Shown: piece after piece, positions 1 to 6,135 of the stretch
Layout of the letters: the number at the start of each line of letters is the position of its first letter
Position numbering within the stretch: the first letter of the stretch is position 1
Assembly (NCBI GenBank): GCA_958403385.1
Contig: CATXXC010000030.1
Span: forward strand, 1-10,804
Direction: 5' to 3'
Length of the DNA: 10,804 bases
Source of the DNA: an uncultured Collinsella sp.
GTDB taxonomy: Bacteria; Actinomycetota; Coriobacteriia; Coriobacteriales; Coriobacteriaceae
Made by a program: the position numbers and the translations under genes
Notes under the pieces: model-generated
What the model saw: the letters and a program-made list of their open reading frames with translations, nothing else
Database searches by the model: none
Told to the model about the DNA's origin: nothing

Positions 1-186
1 TTGCCGCGCCCCGCAGTGCCCGCTTCCCCCGAGAACAATTATCAGTGCAGGTAGAGGGCCTGTCGATTTTCGAAAAAGGCGGTCATGGTTGGCCCCATCG
101 AGTTAAACGTAGTAGATAGCCCCTTTTCGTGGCGTGCGGTCAGCTCAATGCTTATCTCCGTGCCGGAACTGACCCAATTGCTTGTT
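1..186. other. Gene-free left end
   Basis: No open reading frame here has both a ribosome binding site and recognisable protein features. The 69-codon minus-strand frame ending near 42 begins inside the palindrome at 187-253 and has no Shine-Dalgarno sequence. The word TCAGTGCAGGTAG (about 42-54) recurs in near-identical form at about 1393-1405 (TCAGTGCAAGTAG), and GAGAACAA occurs upstream of it in both places. This suggests that the stretch is related to the other repeat-bearing intergenic region. Confidence 0.4.
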
Positions 187-253
187 AGTTGCGGTGATAT
201 ACGGACTGTTTGGTGCTTTGGAGCCTCAAAACAGTCCCTATTCCACCACAACT
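187..253. repeat. Imperfect palindrome, AGTTGCGGTG family, copy 1
   Basis: The left arm (187-211) reads AGTTGCGGTGATATACGGAC and continues. The right arm (about 229-253) is its reverse complement with four mismatches over 25 bases. The loop is about 17 bases. The outer end matches the ends of the palindromes at 1429-1495 and 8625-8691, while the inner part (GGACTGTTT) differs. The element lies downstream of the regulator gene on the minus strand. Neither side has a T tract, so it does not look like a simple terminator. It is most likely a degenerate member of a dispersed REP- or MITE-like family. Confidence 0.6.
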
Positions 254-303
254 TGGAAGGGGCGGGCGGTACCGGATGAGTGTTGCTGGCGGGTTAGGGC
301 GGT

Positions 304-1242
304 TTAGGCCTGTTTGCGGTGCTTCCATTGCTTGCGGCACCAGCGCATGAGTGCCTTTATGACGGGAATCGTGATGAGGATGGCCCATGCGGGATGGGGC
401 TGCCCCAAGCAAAGCCACATATAGAGAAACCATGCAATGGCGGCTGCTGGATAGACGCATTCAATGAGCTTTGACAAATGGCGTCGATCGATAAAGTCGC
501 CAAGCGCGTAATAGACGGGAATCAGAAAGACGAGGAAGAGTCCCGTAGCCCATGTGCCGTAGACAATGCCGAGCACTAGATAGGCGAGGGCGACAAGCGC
601 GGGGAAGGGGAATTTGTTCCATGTACGTCCGGCCTTGGTGTGGAAATGCTTGCCATGATGGTCGAGCTTGTCGTGTGCTTCCTTCCAGCTGGAAAACGTC
701 TCGCCGTCGATGGTGACGGTGCCGTCGTCATTGGTATGCACACTATGTCCATCGTCCTCAAGCGTATCGATATGCAATCCGCCCGGCCCCACATGGACCT
801 CTTCACCCTTGCGCTCGTTAGCCACATGGATGCCATTCCAGTCAACATGGACCTCTTCGCCTTTGTTGGGATCAATAACGTGGATGCCGCGCGTGAGGGA
901 AATATCGACAAGTGGCTTATCGCTGTAACCAACGTGCTCAGTAGAAGCCTCAGCCTCTTCAGCCTCATCTGAAGCTTTGGTGCCGGCGTTGCTGTTCTGT
1001 GCCTCATCATCAGCTTGCGAGTCGTCAGTGCTATCCACCGCCTCCCCATACAACAGCTCATCCAGCGACACGCCATACAGCGCGGCGAGCGCAATAAGGT
1101 TATCGGTATCGGGCGAGGATTCGCTGCGCTCCCATTTACTGACAGCCTGGCGGCTTACACCCAGCTGGGCGGCAAGCGCCTCCTGAGAAAGCCCGGCAGC
1201 CTTGCGGCGATCAACGAGCCGCTGCGCCATCGCAAGATCCAT
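304..1242 (-). CDS. Membrane-anchored XRE-family transcriptional regulator
   Basis: This encodes 312 residues. Residues 5-59 form a Cro/CI-type helix-turn-helix (SQEALAAQLGVSRQAVSKWE), expected to bind DNA. An acidic linker follows (about 70-102), then three 18-residue repeats (119-172) beginning GIHV, GIHV and GLHI. Hydrophobic segments at about 213-247 (probably two helices), 262-280 and 284-298 come next, and the C-terminal tail is basic. The DNA-binding domain should therefore be cytoplasmic and tethered to the membrane. The start at 1242 was chosen because AAAGGAA (1248-1254) sits five bases upstream; an ATG at 1257 lies directly in front of that site and lacks one. Soluble XRE repressors usually lack such a C-terminus. 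The signal sensed and the targets are unknown. The gene stands alone, with repeat-bearing intergenic DNA on both sides. Confidence 0.8.
   Translation of the reverse strand: MDLAMAQRLVDRRKAAGLSQEALAAQLGVSRQAVSKWERSESSPDTDNLIALAALYGVSLDELLYGEAVDSTDDSQADDEAQNSNAGTKASDEAEEAEASTEHVGYSDKPLVDISLTRGIHVIDPNKGEEVHVDWNGIHVANERKGEEVHVGPGGLHIDTLEDDGHSVHTNDDGTVTIDGETFSSWKEAHDKLDHHGKHFHTKAGRTWNKFPFPALVALAYLVLGIVYGTWATGLFLVFLIPVYYALGDFIDRRHLSKLIECVYPAAAIAWFLYMWLCLGQPHPAWAILITIPVIKALMRWCRKQWKHRKQA
727..888 (-). repeat. Three 54-bp in-frame repeats in the regulator gene
   Basis: Residues 119-136, 137-154 and 155-172 of the XRE-type protein are three 18-residue units. The first two share G-I-H-V at position 1 and K-G-E-E-V-H-V at positions 9-15; the third is diverged (GLHI and DDGHSVH). 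Alternating hydrophobic and polar residues suggest short beta strands. At DNA level the first two units share stretches such as ACATGGACCTCTTC on the plus strand, which points to tandem duplication. Confidence 0.65.
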
Positions 1243-1257
1243 GACAGTTCCTTTCAT

Positions 1258-1428
1258 GTGGTGACCGTAATCGAATGAGCCGAGTATGCCGAGAACAACC
1301 GGTAGCGACCACCATTTCTAGTTAGAATCTGCCCCAACCCTACCGCAACTACCGGTAGCAACTCCTAACGACCAGCCATTTCAGGACAAATGTCAGTGCA
1401 AGTAGCAGCTAAGAGCCCCCACTCAGTA
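1258..1428. other. Gene-free stretch with diverged short repeats
   Basis: No gene is supported here. Two loosely related blocks are visible: ACCGGTAGCGACCACCATTT near 1300 and, about 50 bases on, ACCGGTAGCAACT followed by CGACCAGCCATTTC. A lone TACCGCAACT near 1342 resembles a half-site of the AGTTGCGGTG palindromes. The regulator's promoter should lie here, but I found no convincing -35/-10 pair. Confidence 0.35.
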
Positions 1429-1495
1429 AGTTGCGGTGGAATAGTTCCTAGATTCAGCCATTTGCGGGCTAAGCAGGAACTATTTCACCGCAACT
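1429..1495. repeat. Palindrome, AGTTGCGGTG family, copy 2
   Basis: The arms are 21 bases (1429-1449 and 1475-1495) and complementary at all but one position, with a 25-base loop. The left arm begins AGTTGCGGTGGAATAGTTCC. The arms match copy 3 (8625-8691) closely, while the loops differ. The element is intergenic, between the regulator start and the pfkA terminus, and has no flanking T tract. Confidence 0.8.
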
Positions 1496-1556
1496 GAATT
1501 TCAGGCCAAGCACCCGCAGCAAGAAGACGAATAACCTCGGCGAGTATGTAAACGCA

Positions 1557-1653
1557 GGGCCCTCCGACCCCGCCCGACGATTTCGATTGGCGACCTTTGA
1601 CGGAGTCAAGGGAGGAGCCAAATCGAAATACGTCGGGCGGGGTCGGAGGGCCC
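1557..1653. repeat. 97-base near-perfect hairpin downstream of pfkA
   Basis: The outer arms (1557-1579 and 1631-1653) are perfectly complementary over 23 bases, starting GGGCCCTCCGACCCCGCCCG. The stem continues inward with single-base bulges (ATTTCGATT against its complement). The centre has a further small stem (TTGAC with GTCAA around 1596-1609). Almost the whole element therefore folds back on itself. It begins 24 bases beyond the pfkA stop codon in the transcribed direction, so it could end or stabilise that transcript. No clear U tract follows the stem on either strand. A mobile palindromic element is the alternative. Confidence 0.75.
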
Positions 1654-1676
1654 GATGGGATGAATTTCGGCTGAGG

Positions 1677-2756
1677 CTATTCGTCGCCGAAGCTGATGCC
1701 CAACGCCTTGGCCTCGCGCACCAGATCGCTCTGGGGGTCGACAAACTTGAGCTTGCCGGCGACCTCCTCGAGCGGCATGTGGCACATCTTGCCTTCGCGC
1801 AGGGCAATCATGTAGCCAAACTCGCCGCGCAGGCAGCCCAGTGCCGCCTCGACGCCGCACTGGGTCGCAAAGATGCGGTCCTGGGCGTCGGGCTGGCCGC
1901 CGCGCTGCGTGTGGCCGGGGATGGCGACGCGGGTCTCGCGACCGGTCTTGGCCTCGATCTCCTTGGCGATGTCGTAGACGATCGACGGGCTCGTGCGCTC
2001 GGCGAGTTTCTTCTTGTACTCCTTCTTGGACAGCGCCGCGTCCTCCTTGGAAATAGCGCCCTCGGCGACGGCCACGATGGTAAAGCGGCTGCCGGTCTCC
2101 ATGCGATGCTCGATGGTCTTGATGACGTTATCCATGTCGTAGGGGATCTCGGGAATCAAGATGACATCCGCGCCGCCCGCGACGCCGGCGTATAGCGGTA
2201 TCCAGCCAACCTTGTGGCCCATGATCTCGATAACGAACACGCGGCCGTGGCTCGAAGCGGTGGTGTGAATGTCGTCGATGCACTTGGTGGCGACGTCGAT
2301 GGCGCTCGTAAAGCCAAACGTCAGCTCGGTGCCCCAGGTGTCGTTATCGATGGTCTTAGGCAGGGCGATAACGTTGAGGCCCTCTTCGCGCAGACGGTTG
2401 GCGGTCTTGGTGGAGCCGTTGCCGCCCAGCATAAACAGGCAGTCGAGCTGCAGCTTATGATAGGTGTGGACCATTGCCGGCACCTTCTCGACGCCGTCGG
2501 CCTCGGGAATATCCAGGCGCTTGAACGGCGTACGGCTCGTGCCCAGGATGGTGCCGCCACGGGTAAGGATGCCGCTAAAATCGGCGGGCGTCATGACGCG
2601 GAACCGGCTGTAGATAAGGCCCTGGTAGCCGTCCTCAAAACCATAGATCTCAATAGGCTCTTCGCTATTGGTCATAAGCGTTTTGACAATGCCGCGCATG
2701 GTGGCGTTGAGCGCCTGGCAGTCGCCGCCACTGGTAAGAAGACCGATCCTAAGCAT
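1677..2756 (-). CDS. pfkA: 6-phosphofructokinase
   Basis: The 359 residues encode phosphofructokinase, which phosphorylates fructose 6-phosphate to fructose 1,6-bisphosphate in cytoplasmic glycolysis. Visible motifs are LLTSGGDCQALNA (6-18; phosphate-binding loop), GGNGS (111-115), PKTIDND (133-139; catalytic Asp137), EIMGHKVG (177-184), AEG (231-233) and GHTQRGG (281-287). Gly114 is at the position (E. coli Gly104) that usually marks ATP use; the Asp typical of pyrophosphate enzymes is absent. Lys134 is at the E. coli Gly124 position. That Gly/Lys combination is known from actinobacterial ATP-type group III enzymes, so I infer ATP as donor. Oddities are Asn113, where Asp or Glu is usual, and His181 in place of the Arg of MGRHAG. 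The ATG is preceded by GGAAGG at a seven-base distance. A palindrome lies 38-71 bases upstream of the start. Confidence 0.9.
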   Translation of the reverse strand: MLRIGLLTSGGDCQALNATMRGIVKTLMTNSEEPIEIYGFEDGYQGLIYSRFRVMTPADFSGILTRGGTILGTSRTPFKRLDIPEADGVEKVPAMVHTYHKLQLDCLFMLGGNGSTKTANRLREEGLNVIALPKTIDNDTWGTELTFGFTSAIDVATKCIDDIHTTASSHGRVFVIEIMGHKVGWIPLYAGVAGGADVILIPEIPYDMDNVIKTIEHRMETGSRFTIVAVAEGAISKEDAALSKKEYKKKLAERTSPSIVYDIAKEIEAKTGRETRVAIPGHTQRGGQPDAQDRIFATQCGVEAALGCLRGEFGYMIALREGKMCHMPLEEVAGKLKFVDPQSDLVREAKALGISFGDE

Positions 2757-2794
2757 GATGAATCCTTCCGGGCAAGTTATAACATGCGCATAAG

Positions 2795-2827
2795 TTTACC
2801 CCCGCACACTGTTGATACGGGGGTAAA
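2795..2827. promoter_or_regulatory. Palindrome upstream of pfkA, possible operator
   Basis: TTTACCCCCG (2795-2804) and CGGGGGTAAA (2818-2827) are perfect 10-base complements with a 13-base loop. The site lies between the end of the amide hydrolase gene and the start of pfkA. On the minus strand a TATAAC (-10-like) follows at about 2777-2782, so the palindrome would overlap the expected -35 region. That suits an operator. It could also end the upstream transcript, but no T tract follows on either strand. Confidence 0.4.
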
Positions 2828-2896
2828 ACGTGTTAGCTCAAGCGTATAGAAATGTAAACAACGTCAGGCGAGCGTAAGGTCGACGAGCCTGGGTCC

Positions 2897-3982
2897 TTAC
2901 AGTGCGAAGGCGTCGACGTCGCCCCAGTGGCGGCGCAGCGTAATGGCGGCGGCGGGTTCGGTATTGTCAAAGACGACCGACCATTGCGTATTGCTGGTGA
3001 TGTCTTTCGGATTGGGTTCTTGCGCTGCAGCGCGTAGGGCCTTCCAAGCGACTGCCTCGTCCTGGGCACCGACATGGGCGTCAAGGACATCGGCGATTGC
3101 GATGGCGCGCTCTTTACCATGGCCCAGCTCGCCATTCTTTTGGTTGGGCAGCACTTCGTCGCCATAGCAGGCGTAGAAGTTCGTAACCTGGTGTACAGGA
3201 GTCGCTTTGAAAGCACGGTCCGGATCGCGCGGATCCCACTCTACTACGCGCGCGTCACCGGCGGCGTCGTTGATAAAGAAGTGGTAATCGCGTCCTGCCA
3301 TGGCGTGCATGTCGTAGGCGGAAAGCAGGTCGACAGCTTCTTGCGTGGTGGCGGCACGGTCGAGCACCAGACGGATGGCGAGCGAGGTATTGATGACGGG
3401 GCGTTGCGCGTCCTGGTCACAGGGCTTGGAATCCAGGGTGAGTACGGCAATGGACACGCCGCATTCGTTAACACCGTCGAGCTGGCCAAACGGGCCCATG
3501 AGTGCGGCGGCCCGTCCGGCGACGGAGTCAAGCGGAGTGTTATCGCCCAGGTTGTTAAGGGCGGCAAACCCGATGGAGGCATAGCCGCCGCGTGGGTGAT
3601 TGCGCACCAGCAGCGCCGAGGTGTCGTCCTTAAAGTCGTAATTGCGACCGGTGCGCACGCGGCCTTCGGCATCTACGGCGACAAAAGCGCTGCAGGCAAA
3701 CTGGGGCGCCTGGACATGTACCGGCACACCGGGCAGCACCTGCGCCACCACGGCATCGATGTAGGCCTGGTCGTCGCGCACGCCAGCGGCGATGATGCGA
3801 TTAAGATCGTAGTCGTAGGCGATGTCGATTGCGTACAGGTCATAGCCATCCGCGTAGCCGGTCAAGCGTTTGAGCGACGCGGCGGACTTGATTTGCTTGT
3901 GATAAACGATACCGGTGGCAGCGGCAAGGCTGACGGCGACTCCCGCGACACCGCAGGCGATGGCAATGTTACGTGGCTTCAT
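2897..3982 (-). CDS. Linear amide C-N hydrolase (choloylglycine hydrolase/AAT-like Ntn family), N-terminally anchored
   Basis: The 361 residues start with a short basic stretch and a hydrophobic segment (about 6-27), so the protein is probably exported or membrane-anchored. The core resembles bile salt hydrolase, penicillin acylase and acyltransferase-type Ntn hydrolases. Cys97 in FACSAF is the likely nucleophile. Arg113 and Asp116 in GRNYDF keep the Arg18/Asp21 spacing of bile salt hydrolases. DGVNECG (169-175) matches the conserved DGxNExG, and VTN (266-268) may supply the later Asn. In this superfamily the Cys is N-terminal, so cleavage between Ala96 and Cys97 is expected, as in isopenicillin N acyltransferase. 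The substrate is unknown; bile acid or N-acyl amides are possible. The start has GAGGAG five bases upstream. The gene is divergent from the M18 peptidase gene. Confidence 0.75.
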   Translation of the reverse strand: MKPRNIAIACGVAGVAVSLAAATGIVYHKQIKSAASLKRLTGYADGYDLYAIDIAYDYDLNRIIAAGVRDDQAYIDAVVAQVLPGVPVHVQAPQFACSAFVAVDAEGRVRTGRNYDFKDDTSALLVRNHPRGGYASIGFAALNNLGDNTPLDSVAGRAAALMGPFGQLDGVNECGVSIAVLTLDSKPCDQDAQRPVINTSLAIRLVLDRAATTQEAVDLLSAYDMHAMAGRDYHFFINDAAGDARVVEWDPRDPDRAFKATPVHQVTNFYACYGDEVLPNQKNGELGHGKERAIAIADVLDAHVGAQDEAVAWKALRAAAQEPNPKDITSNTQWSVVFDNTEPAAAITLRRHWGDVDAFAL

Positions 3983-4143
3983 GGCGGCTCCTCTCGTCCT
4001 GTTAGCGTAATTGTCGCAAAAGGTGCACGGGCATGATGGCTCAACTTGGTGAGCGGTGCGGGATTAAACACGGAATGAAGAGTGTAGCGCTGGCGTGGCG
4101 GGGTATGCTGGAGGGGACCATCAACCCAGCGAAAGGGGAGAGC

Positions 4144-5529
4144 ATGACGGATCAGGAAACGCCCGAGCGCGCGCACGTGACGGCCGACGATATCGAGGCT
4201 GCCAACGACCTTATCGACTTTATCGAGGCATGCCCCAGCATGTTCCATACGGCAGCGACCATTATGGCCGAGCTCGACGAGGCGGGCTTTACCTACCTGC
4301 CCGAGAATGCGGCGTGGGACATCGAGCCGGGCGGGCGTTATTACACGCAGCGCAACACCTCGAGCGTTGTTGCCTTTAAGGTGGGCGAGGACCTGGCCGC
4401 GACGTGGGGCGAGGACGGCGTTGCCGGCGACTACCATTTTCAGCTGACGGCGTCGCACAGCGACTCGCCTACGTTTAAGGTTAAGGCCGTCCCCGAGCTC
4501 GACGGCGCAGGCGAGACGCTGCGTCTGAACACCGAGGCCTACGGCGGCATGATCGACTACACCTGGTTCGATCGTCCGCTGGCGCTCGCGGGCCGCGTAC
4601 TGGTGCGCGAGGGCGACCGTATCGAGAGTCGTTTGCTCGCTACCGAGCGCGAGGTTGCCATTATTCCGAGCCTTGCCATCCATATGAACCGTGGCGTTAA
4701 CGAGAGCTTTGCTCCCAACCGAGCCGTTGACCTGTGCCCGCTCATCAGCGCCGGTGACCTTAAGCAGGGAGATTTTGACGCTCTGATTGCCGATGAGCTG
4801 GACGTTGAGCCCGAGCAAATTTTGGGCCGTGATCTGTTCCTGGTCAATCGTCAGGATGCGCGCATTTGGGGCTGGGCCGACGAGTTTATCTCGACGCCCA
4901 AGCTCGACGACCTGGCCTGCGCCTATACCTCGCTGCAGGCATTTTTGGGTGCTGAGAACGCGCGCGATATCTCGGTCTTCTGCTGCTTTGATAACGAGGA
5001 GGTTGGCTCCGAGACCAAGCAGGGAGCCATGTCGACGTTCTTGGCCGATGCGCTGCGCCGCATTAACGGATCGCTGGGCTTCGATGACGAGTCGTACCAT
5101 CGCGCACTTGCCGCCTCGATGCTCGTGAGCTGCGATAATGCGCATGCCGTGCATCCCAACCACGCCGAGAAGTGCGATGCCCGCAACCAGGTCGTGCTCA
5201 ACGGCGGCATCGTTATCAAGGAAGCCGCCAACCAGCACTACTGCACCGATGCCTTTAGCCGCGCGGTGTTCCAGGCTATTTGCGATGACGCCGACGTGCC
5301 CACGCAGGCCTTCGCCAACAAGAGTGATATGGCCGGCGGCTCCACCCTGGGCAACCTGTCGAACATGCAGGCGAGCATGCACGCCGTAGACGTGGGCCTG
5401 CCGCAGCTGGCCATGCACTCGAGCTACGAGACCGGCGGCGTGCGCGACGTGATGTACGCCATCCGCGCCCTCACGGCTTTCTACGAGCGCAACCTCAACA
5501 TCAACGGCGCCGAAAGCGTGGAGCTCTAA
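4144..5529 (+). CDS. M18 family aspartyl aminopeptidase
   Basis: The 461 residues encode a cytoplasmic dinuclear zinc aminopeptidase that removes N-terminal acidic residues from peptides. Family motifs are HSDSP (105-109; ligand His105), KLDD (253-256; Asp255), DNEEVGS (283-289; catalytic Glu285 and ligand Glu286), SCDNAHAVHPN (329-339; Asp331) and MHSSYET (424-430; His425). All expected metal ligands are present and the length is normal for the family. The frame is open back to 4033, but the ATG at 4144 is preceded by GAAAGGGGAG (4131-4140) and begins the usual M18 N-terminus, so I chose it. A TATGCT at about 4104 could be a -10 element, without a good -35. The gene is monocistronic, with a repeat and an intrinsic terminator directly after it. 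Confidence 0.93.
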   Translation: MTDQETPERAHVTADDIEAANDLIDFIEACPSMFHTAATIMAELDEAGFTYLPENAAWDIEPGGRYYTQRNTSSVVAFKVGEDLAATWGEDGVAGDYHFQLTASHSDSPTFKVKAVPELDGAGETLRLNTEAYGGMIDYTWFDRPLALAGRVLVREGDRIESRLLATEREVAIIPSLAIHMNRGVNESFAPNRAVDLCPLISAGDLKQGDFDALIADELDVEPEQILGRDLFLVNRQDARIWGWADEFISTPKLDDLACAYTSLQAFLGAENARDISVFCCFDNEEVGSETKQGAMSTFLADALRRINGSLGFDDESYHRALAASMLVSCDNAHAVHPNHAEKCDARNQVVLNGGIVIKEAANQHYCTDAFSRAVFQAICDDADVPTQAFANKSDMAGGSTLGNLSNMQASMHAVDVGLPQLAMHSSYETGGVRDVMYAIRALTAFYERNLNINGAESVEL

Positions 5530-5570
5530 AACCTACCAAAAAGGGACAGGTTCATTTTGGCAGGTTTTAT
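5528..5570. repeat. 40-bp dispersed palindromic repeat, copy 1
   Basis: The arms AAAACCTACCAAAA (5528-5541) and TTTTGGCAGGTTTT (5555-5568) pair with one mismatch around a 13-base loop, starting inside the M18 stop codon. Positions 5531-5570 match 7571-7610 at 38 of 40 bases. The right arm ends in TTTT, so it could act as a weak terminator here. The second copy in another setting indicates a dispersed element. Confidence 0.75.
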
Positions 5571-5616
5571 CTGGACGAATGCAAAGGGTGAAACCGAACT
5601 AGATCGGTGATACGTA

Positions 5617-5650
5617 GCCGCCGAGGTGCAGTGTGCCTCGGCGGCTTTTT
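5617..5650 (+). terminator. Rho-independent terminator after the M18 peptidase gene
   Basis: GCCGCCGAGG (5617-5626) and CCTCGGCGGC (5636-5645) form a perfect 10-bp stem with a 9-base loop, followed directly by TTTTT. It insulates the toxin-antitoxin promoter downstream. Confidence 0.92.
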
Positions 5651-5668
5651 GTGTACAGAGTACGGCTA

Positions 5669-5705
5669 ATGCTTATAAATGCTATACATGCTATACATGC
5701 TTTAC
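5669..5705. repeat. 9-bp iterated direct repeats before the toxin-antitoxin operon
   Basis: The units are ATGCTTATA (5669-5677), ATGCTATAC (5679-5687), ATGCTATAC (5688-5696) and ATGCTTTAC (5697-5705). The last three are strictly head to tail. The final unit overlaps the -35 element. Ribbon-helix-helix antitoxins usually bind such closely spaced repeats cooperatively, so this is the likely autoregulatory operator. Confidence 0.65.
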
Positions 5706-5729
5706 GTATCTACCATAGAGTTTTATGAT
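5701..5729 (+). promoter_or_regulatory. Promoter of the toxin-antitoxin operon
   Basis: TTTACG (5701-5706) as -35 and TATGAT (5724-5729) as -10 are separated by 17 bases. Transcription should start near 5736, giving a leader of roughly 20 bases before the antitoxin ATG. The local AT-rich composition stands out from the GC-rich surroundings. The -35 overlaps the last 9-bp repeat, which fits repression by the antitoxin. Confidence 0.55.
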
Positions 5730-5754
5730 GATTATAAAGTATTAAGGAGAGGTC

Positions 5755-6135
5755 ATGACCACAACAGCCGCTCAGATCAACGTACGTCTCGATGCCGATC
5801 TTAAAAGGAGTGGGGACGCCGCTCTCTCCAGGGCCGGTATGACGCCGAGCCAGGCGGTGCGAGCGCTCTGGCGGCTTGCAGCGTCGCTGGCTGATCGGCC
5901 CGGCGCGCTCCAGGACATCCTTTCGCCCGGTCGTGCCCGGGCGGAACAGCGCGAGCGCGAAAAGGCCGCTAAACGTAAGCTCGAGCTCATGGATCAGGGG
6001 TCGAAGCTGTTCGCTGCCGCTTGCCGTGAGTCGGGAATCGATATGGTCAAGGCTCAGCCCTCGGGCGATGAAGAACTCAAACGGAACGCCTACGCGGATC
6101 GCTACGGCGAGGAGATGAGCTGGCTCTATGAGTGA
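5755..6135 (+). CDS. RelB/DinJ-like ribbon-helix-helix antitoxin
   Basis: This encodes 126 residues. The N-terminus (AAQINVRLDADLK, 5-17, followed by GMTPSQAVRALWRL, 28-41) has the strand-helix-helix pattern of RelB/DinJ antitoxins, which dimerise, bind their own operator and neutralise the toxin. A highly charged helical stretch (about 60-80) and a tail ending in EEMSWLYE follow, probably the toxin-wrapping part. It is longer than a typical DinJ (about 86 residues). AAGGAGAGG precedes the ATG. The stop overlaps the toxin start by eight bases, indicating translational coupling. The assignment to the RelB/DinJ family rests on the N-terminal motif only. Confidence 0.82.
   Translation: MTTTAAQINVRLDADLKRSGDAALSRAGMTPSQAVRALWRLAASLADRPGALQDILSPGRARAEQREREKAAKRKLELMDQGSKLFAAACRESGIDMVKAQPSGDEELKRNAYADRYGEEMSWLYE

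Noticed and set aside
42..279. Open frames on both strands across 42-279
   Set aside because: Both run through the palindrome at 187-253, have no ribosome binding site, and resemble no known protein.
3074..4036. Long plus-strand frame opposite the amide hydrolase gene
   Set aside because: It mirrors a gene with clear family motifs; the translation is low-complexity GC-rich shadow sequence with no domain.
3979..5418. 479-codon minus-strand frame opposite the M18 peptidase gene
   Set aside because: The plus strand carries all M18 metal-binding motifs. The reverse frame is a typical antisense shadow at high GC.
5669..5705. CRISPR-like repeat array
   Set aside because: The 9-bp units are contiguous without spacers and lie next to a promoter; they fit operator iterons, and there are no cas genes.
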